A DNA stretch of 6,233 nucleotides from Tannerella sp. (GTDB taxonomy: Bacteria; Bacteroidota; Bacteroidia; Bacteroidales; Tannerellaceae), in assembly GCA_031268395.1 (NCBI GenBank), contig JAIRXI010000047.1:1-6233 (forward strand). The letters run 5' to 3'. Positions 1 to 6,208 of this stretch are shown piece after piece (position 1 is the first letter of the stretch; each line of letters starts with the position of its first letter). A model generated the notes under the pieces. The model was given only the letters and a program-made list of their open reading frames with translations. It was not told the origin of the DNA and made no database searches. Position numbers and translations under genes: made by a program.

Positions 1-242
1 AATACCGGGTGTACCGGCTCTTCCGCGTCTGTGATTCGCTGGAAGACTGCCTGGCCGACCACCTGGCGATCCTGAAAAAGCCGGGGTATGCCGACGCCTG
101 GCCGTACCGGGATAACCCGAAGGAGTTTGCCCGGCGGATCGTGGACGGCACGGGCGCAAAATATGCGACCGCGCCCGACTATGCGCAGATCATGGAGTCG
201 ATGATCGCGACGGTGGAAATGGCAGCCGGACTGAATCTGTAA
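1..242 (+). CDS. Glucosaminidase domain protein (GH73/FlgJ-like), C-terminal part only
   Basis: This is a peptidoglycan hydrolase fragment; the family cleaves the N-acetylglucosaminyl linkage of the glycan chain. The gene is cut by the window edge. The first complete codon is at position 3 (Tyr-Arg-Val-Tyr-Arg), and the GTG at 9 is an internal Val rather than a start, because the frame stays open to the edge. The visible 79 residues match the usual end of the domain: FRVCDSLEDCLADHLAIL corresponds to the family's 'FR.Y.S.E....DH..FL' block, and GTGAKYATAPDYAQIMESMI to the closing 'YATDP.Y...L...I' block. The catalytic glutamate lies in the missing N-terminal half, so activity cannot be judged. 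The stop (TAA, 240-242) is two bases from the next start, which suggests co-transcription with the small membrane protein gene. The compact domain ending without a further anchor fits a phage- or element-type lysin, but a chromosomal autolysin is also possible. Confidence 0.72.
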   Translation, partial: YRVYRLFRVCDSLEDCLADHLAILKKPGYADAWPYRDNPKEFARRIVDGTGAKYATAPDYAQIMESMIATVEMAAGLNL

Positions 243-244
243 TA

Positions 245-439
245 ATGAAAACGGTCGGATGTATTTTCATTTTCATGGCAGGCTGTGCGCTCGGTTTTTT
301 CGTTGCGCGCAGCCTGTTCCCGACCCGCGGCGATGCGGTATCGGAAGAGTACGTGCGCGGACATCCCGTGTCGGATTCGGTCGAAATCCCCGAAGCCGTC
401 CGCATCGAAGTCCCCGCCCTCCTGATCGTCTTGTTTTAA
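245..439 (+). CDS. Short single-pass membrane protein, possibly a truncated spanin-like or DUF6549-like protein
   Basis: The 64-residue product has one hydrophobic segment at about residues 4-22 (VGCIFIFMAGCALGFFVAR) followed by a polar tail, so it is probably an inner-membrane protein with its C-terminus outside. The tail (SDSVEIPEAVRIEVPA) resembles the repetitive D-T/S-V-x-I-P-x-x-V-R stretches of small Bacteroidota proteins that follow lysin genes (DUF6549-like, spanin-like), but those are normally longer. Here the protein ends abruptly in a hydrophobic ALLIVLF. The start is two bases after the upstream stop, so translational coupling is likely. The stop is only 20 bases from the ssrA 3' end, and neither other forward frame continues the tail, so a truncation at a recombination junction is possible. 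The function is not recognised with certainty. The tight coupling to a lysin gene is the main reason to believe the gene is real. Confidence 0.5.
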   Translation: MKTVGCIFIFMAGCALGFFVARSLFPTRGDAVSEEYVRGHPVSDSVEIPEAVRIEVPALLIVLF

Positions 440-458
440 GCAATTTATGCCATCTCTG

Positions 459-853
459 TGGAGCTGGAGAGATTCGAACTCTCGTCCAAACGAGGAATTA
501 ATCTGCTTTCTACATGCTTATCTTCGCTTTCATTTTCGACTTGATGCAAGACCGAAGCCACCAACATCAAACTTATTCCCTGATTTTCACTTGAAGTACG
601 GGACTTCCTTCAAGCTATCTCCGATATTGCCGTACCACCATTTCGGACTGCTTCGGAGCCAGAGCTTCCGGGTGATATCCCGTCCAAACACCTTGTGTAA
701 GGATGAAGCGTTGATCTACTGTACTTCGATCACGCAGCGAGAGCGTAAGTATTTTCGCCAGTTAGCTTTTGTCAGCCGAGATTATAGTGCCGGTCAACGA
801 CGCACTGCATGCTTACAAACCACTTCTACCCGCTGTCAAAACCGGTCAGCCCC
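459..853 (-). ncRNA. ssrA: tmRNA (transfer-messenger RNA)
   Basis: This is a complete one-piece tmRNA of 395 nt. With SmpB it rescues stalled ribosomes and appends a degradation tag. The RNA starts GGGGCUGACC at 853 and its acceptor strand ends CAGCUCC plus discriminator A at 459. The two ends form a seven-pair acceptor stem containing the G3-U70 wobble that alanyl-tRNA synthetase requires. The T arm is seen as GAGAG-UUCGAAU-CUCUC (483 to 467). The tag frame lies at 759-730 and encodes GENTYALAA. A five-pair helix (UGAUC with GAUCA, 732-728 and 716-712) begins at the tag stop codon, as in other tmRNAs. The CCA end is not encoded (genomic bases after the discriminator are CAG), so it must be added by the CCA-adding enzyme. 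No terminator-like hairpin with a T run is visible just beyond the 3' end. The gene is divergent from valS. Confidence 0.96.
730..759 (-). other. tmRNA tag reading frame (GENTYALAA)
   Basis: Read on the - strand from 759, the codons are GGC GAA AAT ACT TAC GCT CTC GCT GCG TGA, giving Gly-Glu-Asn-Thr-Tyr-Ala-Leu-Ala-Ala. The stretch CUAACU directly before GGC is the usual context of the resume codon. With the alanine carried by the tmRNA itself, the added tag would be AGENTYALAA. The YALAA end is the signal recognised by ClpXP-type proteases. The choice of GGC as resume codon rests on similarity to known Bacteroidota tmRNAs. Confidence 0.9.
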
Positions 854-959
854 TTATTTCTGAAACAGATTGAGTGTCAAAAGAAATCGCGATGTCATTT
901 ATCCGTCGGAGACATAACCGCAAGAACGCTTTCTTTATTTGCGCGTTTCTTTTGCGGTG

Positions 960-967
960 CAAATATA
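960..967 (-). promoter_or_regulatory. Putative ssrA promoter, -7 element TATATTTG
   Basis: On the - strand the sequence TATATTTG followed by CACCGC matches the Bacteroidota -7 consensus TAnnTTTG, and this sort of TTTGCACCGC context is common at promoters of the phylum. It points towards ssrA. Transcription would begin near 950, leaving a leader of about 100 nt before the mature tmRNA end at 853. No clear -33 TTTG element is present at the expected distance upstream, so the call rests on the -7 box alone. Confidence 0.5.
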
Positions 968-1126
968 CATGAAAATTTTTAATTAGCACGCACGGACGGA
1001 TAAAAATCGGGTTTGCTATTCCGTTAACGGTCGGAGCGGGATGCGATTTCAACTGCATGTACGCGTATATTGCTTACAAAACCCTCCTGCGCGAAGAGTA
1101 AATGGCAGCGGTAATGTTTTTATGTG

Positions 1127-1134
1127 TACATTTG
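1127..1134 (+). promoter_or_regulatory. Putative valS promoter, -7 element TACATTTG
   Basis: TACATTTG, followed by CATCG, matches the Bacteroidota -7 consensus TAnnTTTG and points to valS. Transcription would start around 1140, giving a 5' leader of only about 15 nt before the ATG at 1155. This argues against the longer reading frame that begins at 1041, because that start would lie upstream of the promoter. A -33 element is not evident. Confidence 0.5.
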
Positions 1135-1154
1135 CATCGTCGAAAATTAGCGAA

Positions 1155-3806
1155 ATGGAAATAGCAAGCAAGTATGACCCCTCTCAGGTAGAGGGGAAAT
1201 GGTACCGGTACTGGCAGGAGAACCGGTTTTTTCATTCCGAGCCGGACGGACGGGAACCTTATACGGTGGTGATTCCACCTCCGAACGTAACGGGTGTACT
1301 GCACATGGGCCACATGCTGAACAATACGATTCAGGATATTCTGGTGCGCAGGGCCAGGATGACGGGCAAAAATGCCTGCTGGGTGCCCGGAACAGACCAT
1401 GCCTCCATCGCGACCGAAGCGAAGGTGGTGGCCAAACTGGCGCGGGAAGGCATCCGGAAAACAGACCTCACGCGGGAGCAGTTTATGGAACATGCCTGGG
1501 AATGGACGCACAGGCATGGCGGAATCATCCTGGAGCAGTTGAAAAAACTGGGCGCCTCCTGCGACTGGGAGCGTACCTGTTTCACTATGGACGAAAAGCG
1601 TTCGGAAAGCGTCCTCAAGGTCTTTGTCGATCTGTATAATAAAGGGTTGATATATCGGGGCGTGCGTATGGTGAACTGGGATCCGGCTGCCAGGACGGCC
1701 CTCTCGGACGAAGAAGTCATTTATCGGGAACAGCAGGGCAAACTCTATTACCTCAGATATAAAATTGTCGGGGAAGACGGATATGCGGTAGTGGCAACAA
1801 CGCGCCCGGAAACGATTCTGGGAGATACGGCCGTCTGCATCCATCCGGACGACCCGAAAAATGCATGGCTGAAAGGAAAGAAAGTGACTGTGCCGCTCGC
1901 CGGACGGGAAATCCCGATCATCGAAGATGAATACGTGGACATTGAATTTGGTACCGGCTGCCTGAAAGTCACGCCGGCGCACGATATAAACGACTACCTG
2001 CTGGGTGAAAAACACCACCTGGAGACGATTGATATTTTCAACGACGACGGGACACTGAACCGCTTCGGCGGCACGTATGAAGGGAAAGACCGTTTCGACG
2101 TCCGCAGGGAAATCGAAAACGACCTGATTCAAGCCGGCTGGATGGAAAAGATCGAACCCTATGAAAACAAGGTCGGCTTTTCCGAACGGACGAACGTCCC
2201 CATCGAACCGAAACTGTCCATGCAGTGGTTCCTCAGGATGGAGCGCCTGGCCGGGCCGGCGCTCGAAGCCGTGACGGGCGGCGCCATCCGGTTCTATCCG
2301 GCCAAGTTCGGGAACACGTACCGTCACTGGATGGAAAACATCAAAGACTGGTGCATCTCCCGCCAGTTGTGGTGGGGACACCGGATCCCCGCGTGGTATT
2401 TGCCGGGAGGAGGTTTTGTCGTTGCCCGGACGGAGGAACAGGCATTGTCGCTGGCGCGTGAAAAAACGGGCCATCCGGAATTGGCAATTTCCGATCTGCG
2501 GCAGGACGAAGACTGTCTCGATACCTGGTTCTCATCGTGGCTGTGGCCGATATCCGTGTTCGACGGAATCAGCCGTCCGCAGAATAAGGACATTGAATAT
2601 TATTATCCGACCAGCGATCTGGTGACGGCGCCGGAGATCATATTCTTCTGGGTGGCACGCATGATCATGTCCGGTTATGAGTATCGCGGGCTTCCCTGCT
2701 TTCATAATGTATATTTTACGGGGATTGTCCGGGACAAACAGGGGTGCAAGATGTCCAAATCCCTGGGAAACTCGCCCGACCCGATAGCATTGATGGAACG
2801 GTACGGCGCCGACGGTGTTCGCATGGGCATGCTGCTGGCTTCGCCGGCCGGGAACGATTTGCTGTTCGACAAGTCGCTTTGCGAACAGGGACGCAATTTC
2901 AACAACAAAATCTGGAATGCCTTCCGTCTGGTCAGGGGCTGGAAAACGGACGGACATCTCCCGCAGCCCGAAGCGGCGGCCATCGCGGTGAAGTGGTTCC
3001 GGGGGCGCCTGAACAGGACGCTGACCGAAATGAATGATTCCTTTGAAAAATACCGCCTGAGCGAAGCCATGATGTCCGCCTACAAACTCTTCTGGGATGA
3101 ATTTTCGTCCTGGTACCTGGAACTGGTAAAACCCGCTTATGAACAGCCGGCAGATATGCAGACCTGCCGGGATACGCTTGGTTTTTTTGACGTGCTGTTG
3201 CGGCTGCTGCATCCGTTTATGCCGTTTATCACCGAGGAACTGTGGCAGGCCCTGTCGCCCCGTCTGGCCGGCGAATCCATCATGATAGCCCCGATGCCGC
3301 AGTCGGACGGTGCCTGCCCGGAAGAGGAGGATGCCTGTTTGCAGGCATTTGAGCGGGCAAAGGAAGTGATTGGCGCCGTGCGGACGATACGGTTGCAGAA
3401 GAATCTGCCGAACCGCGAAGCGCTGGTGCTGGAAGTAGCGGATGCATCACGCGATAGCCGGCTGGATGCGGCGATCATCAAGATGGCTTGTCTGGCGGAA
3501 ATTCGGACGGTAGCAGAAAAGTCGGCTGGCGCCGTTTCGTTTCTGGCAGGCACGACCGAGTATGCCATTCCGTTGGGAAACAGGGTGAATGCAGAAGAAG
3601 AGCAGGCCCGGATGGAAGCGGAGCTGTGTTATCTGGAAGGCTTTCTGGCTTCGGTGATGAAGAAACTCGGCAATGAAAGATTCGTGGCGAATGCCAAACC
3701 CGAAGTTGTGGAAAACGAGCGGAAGAAACAGGCGGACACGGAAAGTAAAATCAGGACACTGGAAGACGGATTAAAGCAATTGAAAAAAACAGCTTGCAGT
3801 GAATGA
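1155..3806 (+). CDS. valS: Valine--tRNA ligase (ValRS)
   Basis: Cytoplasmic class Ia aminoacyl-tRNA synthetase that charges tRNA-Val and hydrolyses mischarged threonine. At 883 aa it is near the usual length. Visible in order: the N-terminal block [27 protein letters not shown] with the HIGH-type motif HMGH at residues 50-53; the editing domain with TTRPET at 215-220 and VTPAHD ending at Asp277; [18 protein letters not shown] from 398; [10 protein letters not shown]; and KMSKS at 532-536. The anticodon-binding domain follows from about 580 ([13 protein letters not shown]) to past 697 ([15 protein letters not shown]). A charged C-terminal coiled coil starts near 812 and holds the typical [19 protein letters not shown]. 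The frame is open from 1041, but residues before Met at 1155 do not look like ValRS, and the ATG at 1155 begins with the conserved MEIASKYDP. No Shine-Dalgarno sequence is seen, as is normal for the phylum. Nothing essential appears to be missing. Confidence 0.97.
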   Translation: MEIASKYDPSQVEGKWYRYWQENRFFHSEPDGREPYTVVIPPPNVTGVLHMGHMLNNTIQDILVRRARMTGKNACWVPGTDHASIATEAKVVAKLAREGIRKTDLTREQFMEHAWEWTHRHGGIILEQLKKLGASCDWERTCFTMDEKRSESVLKVFVDLYNKGLIYRGVRMVNWDPAARTALSDEEVIYREQQGKLYYLRYKIVGEDGYAVVATTRPETILGDTAVCIHPDDPKNAWLKGKKVTVPLAGREIPIIEDEYVDIEFGTGCLKVTPAHDINDYLLGEKHHLETIDIFNDDGTLNRFGGTYEGKDRFDVRREIENDLIQAGWMEKIEPYENKVGFSERTNVPIEPKLSMQWFLRMERLAGPALEAVTGGAIRFYPAKFGNTYRHWMENIKDWCISRQLWWGHRIPAWYLPGGGFVVARTEEQALSLAREKTGHPELAISDLRQDEDCLDTWFSSWLWPISVFDGISRPQNKDIEYYYPTSDLVTAPEIIFFWVARMIMSGYEYRGLPCFHNVYFTGIVRDKQGCKMSKSLGNSPDPIALMERYGADGVRMGMLLASPAGNDLLFDKSLCEQGRNFNNKIWNAFRLVRGWKTDGHLPQPEAAAIAVKWFRGRLNRTLTEMNDSFEKYRLSEAMMSAYKLFWDEFSSWYLELVKPAYEQPADMQTCRDTLGFFDVLLRLLHPFMPFITEELWQALSPRLAGESIMIAPMPQSDGACPEEEDACLQAFERAKEVIGAVRTIRLQKNLPNREALVLEVADASRDSRLDAAIIKMACLAEIRTVAEKSAGAVSFLAGTTEYAIPLGNRVNAEEEQARMEAELCYLEGFLASVMKKLGNERFVANAKPEVVENERKKQADTESKIRTLEDGLKQLKKTACSE

Positions 3807-3882
3807 AAATAAAATAGCCGGTTGCGCAGTTTGCCGTCAGGCAGCAGCCGAATCCGGAGGCGTAAACTTTTTAACATTTTGA

Positions 3883-4758
3883 ATGATGCAGAACAGAAGA
3901 GATTTTTTCAGACAAAGCGTCGCGGGAGCCTGTATGCTGGGATTGGCCCCCTTTGTTGCAGACGCGCGGCAGGCAGGGAAGAGCGACCCTGTGAAACCGA
4001 AACAGCCCAAAGCCCTAAATCCGTTTCGCCTGGGAATGGCAGGATTTACGTTTGTGAATTTTGATTTGGACACGACGTTGAAGACACTGGAACGGTTGGA
4101 TGTGCAGTATCTGTGCATCAAGAATTTTCATCTCCCGTTCGAGAGTACGGACGAGCAGATCAACGCCTTTCATGCCAAATGCGCCGAACACAAGGTTACC
4201 GGCTATGCCGTCGGCCCGATTTACATGAAAAACGAAGCCGAAGTAGACAGCGCCTTTGCGTATGCCAAACGGGTCGGCGTAAAATTGATTGTCGGCGTGC
4301 CCGACCACAACTTGTTGCCCTATGTAGACGGGAAAGTAAAGGAATACGACTGTCATTATGCCATACACCTTCATGGGCCTGACATTGAAATTTTTCCGGA
4401 TGCTACGGATGTGTGGAAGCATACGAAAGACCTGGACAGGCGTATCGGCATGTGTCTGGACATCGGTCACGACCTGCGTAACGCCTGCGATCCGGTGGCC
4501 GATTTGAAGAAATACCACACCCGCGTCTTCGACATACATATCAAGGACGTGACGGATGCATCCAAGGAGGGTACGGGCATTGAAATCGGACGGGGCAAGA
4601 TTGATTTCCCGGCCTTCATCCATGCCCTGCGCGAGGTGAACTATACCGGCGTATGCAGTCTGGAATATGAGAAAGACATGAAAGACCCGTTTCTGGGTAT
4701 TGCCGAGTCCATCGGCTATTTCAAGGCGGTTTCGGATTTGCAGAACTGTGTCGGCTAA
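3883..4758 (+). CDS. Exported TIM-barrel sugar phosphate isomerase/epimerase family protein (AP_endonuc_2 type)
   Basis: This 291-residue protein belongs to the xylose isomerase-like TIM-barrel superfamily, whose members isomerise or epimerise sugars using a divalent metal. The substrate cannot be told from sequence. The N-terminus is a twin-arginine signal: NRRDFFRQS (4-12), a hydrophobic stretch VAGACMLGLAPFV, and a likely AxA cleavage site at Ala26-Asp27-Ala28, which predicts Tat export to the periplasm. Barrel-strand motifs follow: VGVPDH (137-142), AIHLHGPD (160-167), CLDIGH (191-196), FDIHIKD (216-222) and CSLEYEKD (258-265). By analogy with the family, Asp193, His219 and Glu261 are likely metal ligands. 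At the strand where many relatives have a glutamate, this protein has Asp141-His142. The gene lies 76 bases after valS, and no TAnnTTTG motif was found in the gap, so read-through from valS is possible. ATG at 3883 is followed directly by a second ATG; either could be used. Confidence 0.85.
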   Translation: MMQNRRDFFRQSVAGACMLGLAPFVADARQAGKSDPVKPKQPKALNPFRLGMAGFTFVNFDLDTTLKTLERLDVQYLCIKNFHLPFESTDEQINAFHAKCAEHKVTGYAVGPIYMKNEAEVDSAFAYAKRVGVKLIVGVPDHNLLPYVDGKVKEYDCHYAIHLHGPDIEIFPDATDVWKHTKDLDRRIGMCLDIGHDLRNACDPVADLKKYHTRVFDIHIKDVTDASKEGTGIEIGRGKIDFPAFIHALREVNYTGVCSLEYEKDMKDPFLGIAESIGYFKAVSDLQNCVG

Positions 4759-4771
4759 AGCCGGCAACAAT

Positions 4772-4835
4772 GGAAGAGAGAATCAGATGGAGTCCCAAAG
4801 CCTGAAGTCCGGGTTTCAGCCTGATTCTCCTTTCT
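4772..4835 (+). terminator. Nested hairpin between the isomerase and lipoprotein genes, possible terminator
   Basis: GAGAATCAG (4778-4786) pairs perfectly with CTGATTCTC (4821-4829). After one mismatch the stem extends outward with further pairs and wobbles to about 4772 and 4835. Inside the 34-base loop a smaller stem, CTGAA (4802-4806) with TTCAG (4815-4819), can form. The downstream side reads CTTTCT, only a weak T tract, so a terminator for the isomerase gene is plausible but not certain. It could instead be an RNA element in the leader of the next gene. Confidence 0.4.
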
Positions 4836-4838
4836 GGC

Positions 4839-4853
4839 GTCAGTTCAGCTGAC
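4839..4853. repeat. Small inverted repeat GTCAG/CTGAC
   Basis: GTCAG (4839-4843) and CTGAC (4849-4853) flank a five-base spacer, and the palindrome TCAGCTGA overlaps the site. It lies just after the larger nested hairpin and 68 bases before the lipoprotein start. Five pairs can arise by chance; it is listed because it adds to the local cluster of inverted repeats and could be an operator. Confidence 0.2.
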
Positions 4854-4920
4854 TGTACGGAAAGAAGCCATCACAAGCATCCATGTTGCGACAATTTAAA
4901 TACATCCAAATCCATAAACT

Positions 4921-5976
4921 GTGAAAGGAGAAACCTTTTCCGGGCGTTTAGCGCCCCGTGTTTTCCGGCTGTGTGCCGTTTGCTGTTTGTGGGCGGCGGT
5001 ATCGTGCAGTTCGGTTCGGTATGTCGGTATTGAAACATATATCCCGGCGAGCATCACCTTTCCCCGGGACGTAAAAAAGGTCCTGGTGCTGAACAATGCG
5101 GCAGCACAGCCGGAAGTGCCGTTTAGCTCCACGATCCGGAAATCGTCCGATTCGCTCAGGATTGCCTCCGACAGCGCCCTCGTCGATTTTTGCCGGACCT
5201 GGGGTCGGCAGATCGCCGGGTCGCCTTATTTTGAAGACGTCCGTTTATATGAAGGCAGTTACCGGACGGACCAGTCTTTTTTCGCGGATGCGAAATTGAC
5301 GGAAAGCGAAGTCAGTCAGCTTTGCAGGGAGCATGACGTCCAGGCGGTGCTTTCGTTAGACAGACTGCTGTTTTCCATCCGTGAAAATGTCAGGAAAATA
5401 TCTGTACTTGATGAACTGAACGAGTGGCAGGTAGAGATTTCCGGCGTGCTGCGCGCATATTTGCCGGACGGAGCGACTCCGAGCGCCATTTATCTGGCAG
5501 ATACGGTTATTCCGCAGTTGACGTCGGACTACGGATGGCCGGTCGCATCCGTCCCGGAGCCGGAACAGTTGTTGCGTGAAGTGGCTGCGTATGTGGCGAC
5601 AAGGGCGTATGTGCATTTTGTGCCACACTGGAGCGAGGACACGCGGTGGTATTATGTATCGTCGGATTCCCGCTGGAAGGAAGCGGCCGCGTTTGCTGCT
5701 GCGGAACGCTGGGAGAGCGCCGCCGCCATTTGGGAAACCCTTTATGAGAAGTCGGCTTCCTGGAAAGCGAAGGCGCGGCTGACATCCAATCTGGCATTGA
5801 GCGCCGAGTTGAGCGGTCGCCTGACGGCCGCATGGCAGTGGGCAACCCTCGCGCATCAATATGTTGCGGAGCATTTGCTTGCGGACGATACGACCGTCCG
5901 TTTGCAGAAATCGTATGTAGAAGCGCTGGAACAGCGAATGGCGGAGGAAAAAATCCTGCACCGGCAGTTGGAATAA
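4921..5976 (+). CDS. Lipoprotein, probable DUF6340 family, with TPR-like C-terminus
   Basis: The 351-residue protein starts with a type II signal peptide: arginines at 9, 13 and 16, the hydrophobic stretch LCAVCCLWAAVS (17-28), and a candidate lipidated cysteine at 29 (AAVSC, then SS). It is therefore expected to be anchored in the membrane facing the periplasm or the cell surface. The mature start (VRYVGIETYIPASITFPRDV, then KKVLVLNNA) and the block LCREHDVQAVLSLDRLLFS resemble the Bacteroidota family of unknown function DUF6340; I give that name from memory of the pattern. From about residue 250 the alternating Ala/Trp pattern (RWKEAAAFAAAERWESAAAIWETLYE, then KARLTSNLALSAELSGRLTAAWQWA) looks like two or three TPR helix pairs. 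The GTG at 4921 is preferred because it supplies the whole signal peptide. No Shine-Dalgarno or TAnnTTTG motif was found upstream. The molecular function is unknown; TPR regions usually bind proteins. Confidence 0.7.
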   Translation: MKGETFSGRLAPRVFRLCAVCCLWAAVSCSSVRYVGIETYIPASITFPRDVKKVLVLNNAAAQPEVPFSSTIRKSSDSLRIASDSALVDFCRTWGRQIAGSPYFEDVRLYEGSYRTDQSFFADAKLTESEVSQLCREHDVQAVLSLDRLLFSIRENVRKISVLDELNEWQVEISGVLRAYLPDGATPSAIYLADTVIPQLTSDYGWPVASVPEPEQLLREVAAYVATRAYVHFVPHWSEDTRWYYVSSDSRWKEAAAFAAAERWESAAAIWETLYEKSASWKAKARLTSNLALSAELSGRLTAAWQWATLAHQYVAEHLLADDTTVRLQKSYVEALEQRMAEEKILHRQLE

Positions 5977-6052
5977 AATATGGGAGAAACAATCCCGCTA
6001 TGAGGACTAAAGCGGCACACCCACCCCGACATCCCGGCGGACGACAACGTTT

Positions 6053-6080
6053 CGGAACGGGTGATCTATGCTGCGTTCCG
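6053..6080. repeat. Inverted repeat CGGAACG/CGTTCCG
   Basis: CGGAACG (6053-6059) and CGTTCCG (6074-6080) are perfect complements separated by 14 bases, giving a seven-pair hairpin on either strand. No T run follows directly, although CCCTTTTTT lies about eight bases further on (6088-6096), so a loosely spaced terminator for the lipoprotein gene is possible. Confidence 0.4.
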
Positions 6081-6124
6081 TATTCTGCCCTTTTTTCGGC
6101 GGGTATAATCCCAACATGTCCATT

Positions 6125-6144
6125 AGACACTTCCCGTCGTGTCT
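6125..6144. repeat. Inverted repeat AGACAC/GTGTCT
   Basis: AGACAC (6125-6130) and GTGTCT (6139-6144) are perfect complements around an eight-base loop, TTCCCGTC. The stem is short and no T run follows it. It is second in a row of hairpins across this intergenic stretch. Confidence 0.3.
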
Positions 6145-6188
6145 GGAAGAGGGCCTGCCGGTAAAAAACGGTTCGCAACGCAATATAG

Positions 6189-6208
6189 CCCGTCCCGGCC
6201 GGGACGGG
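6189..6208. repeat. Perfect 20-base palindrome (CCCGTCCCGG and its complement)
   Basis: CCCGTCCCGG at 6189-6198 is followed directly by its exact reverse complement, CCGGGACGGG. All 20 bases are symmetric and 18 of 20 are G or C. As RNA it would form a very stable stem, with the central bases as the loop. There is no T run after it on the + strand (TGGTGTTCCC) or on the - strand (CTATATTGCG), so it is not a standard intrinsic terminator. A repressor or recombinase site, or a dispersed intergenic repeat, are alternatives. Confidence 0.55.

Larger units (their letters stand above)
854..1154. other. Divergent intergenic region between ssrA and valS
   Basis: This stretch of about 300 bases holds no convincing gene. 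The part near ssrA would be a 5' leader of roughly 100 nt if the promoter motif at 967-960 is used, to be removed by RNase P. It contains an imperfect hairpin just before the mature end (ATTTCT with AGAAAT on the - strand). The centre is A+T rich (around 960-985). The right part carries the valS promoter motif. Open frames crossing it have no recognisable product. Confidence 0.6.

Noticed and set aside
259..501. An 80-residue + strand frame overlapping the small membrane protein gene and running into ssrA
   Set aside because: It is a shifted reading of the membrane protein gene and then of the ssrA 3' end. The Arg/Pro-rich product has no recognisable features.
447..863. A 138-residue + strand open frame (beginning MPSLWSWRDSNSRPNE)
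   Set aside because: It lies antisense over the whole tmRNA. The WRDSNSRPN-type peptide is a translation of the tRNA-like T arm and acceptor region, a known source of spurious protein calls.
1041..1154. Longer N-terminus for ValRS starting at 1041
   Set aside because: The extra 38 residues do not resemble ValRS, and the start lies upstream of the TACATTTG promoter motif. The conserved start MEIASKYDP begins at 1155.
1074..2474. A 466-residue - strand open frame
   Set aside because: It is the mirror of valS. The + strand carries unmistakable synthetase motifs, and the - strand product has no coherent domain pattern.
4015..4770. A 251-residue - strand open frame
   Set aside because: It is antisense to the TIM-barrel gene, whose + strand translation has a complete signal peptide and family motifs.
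4921..4935. AAAGGAG as a Shine-Dalgarno sequence for a later lipoprotein start
   Set aside because: No ATG, GTG or TTG codon follows at a suitable distance, the phylum rarely uses such sites, and a later start would remove part of the signal peptide.
5507..6178. A 223-residue - strand open frame reaching past the lipoprotein gene
   Set aside because: It is mostly the mirror of the lipoprotein gene, with a composition rich in Arg, Pro and Ser and no recognisable domain.
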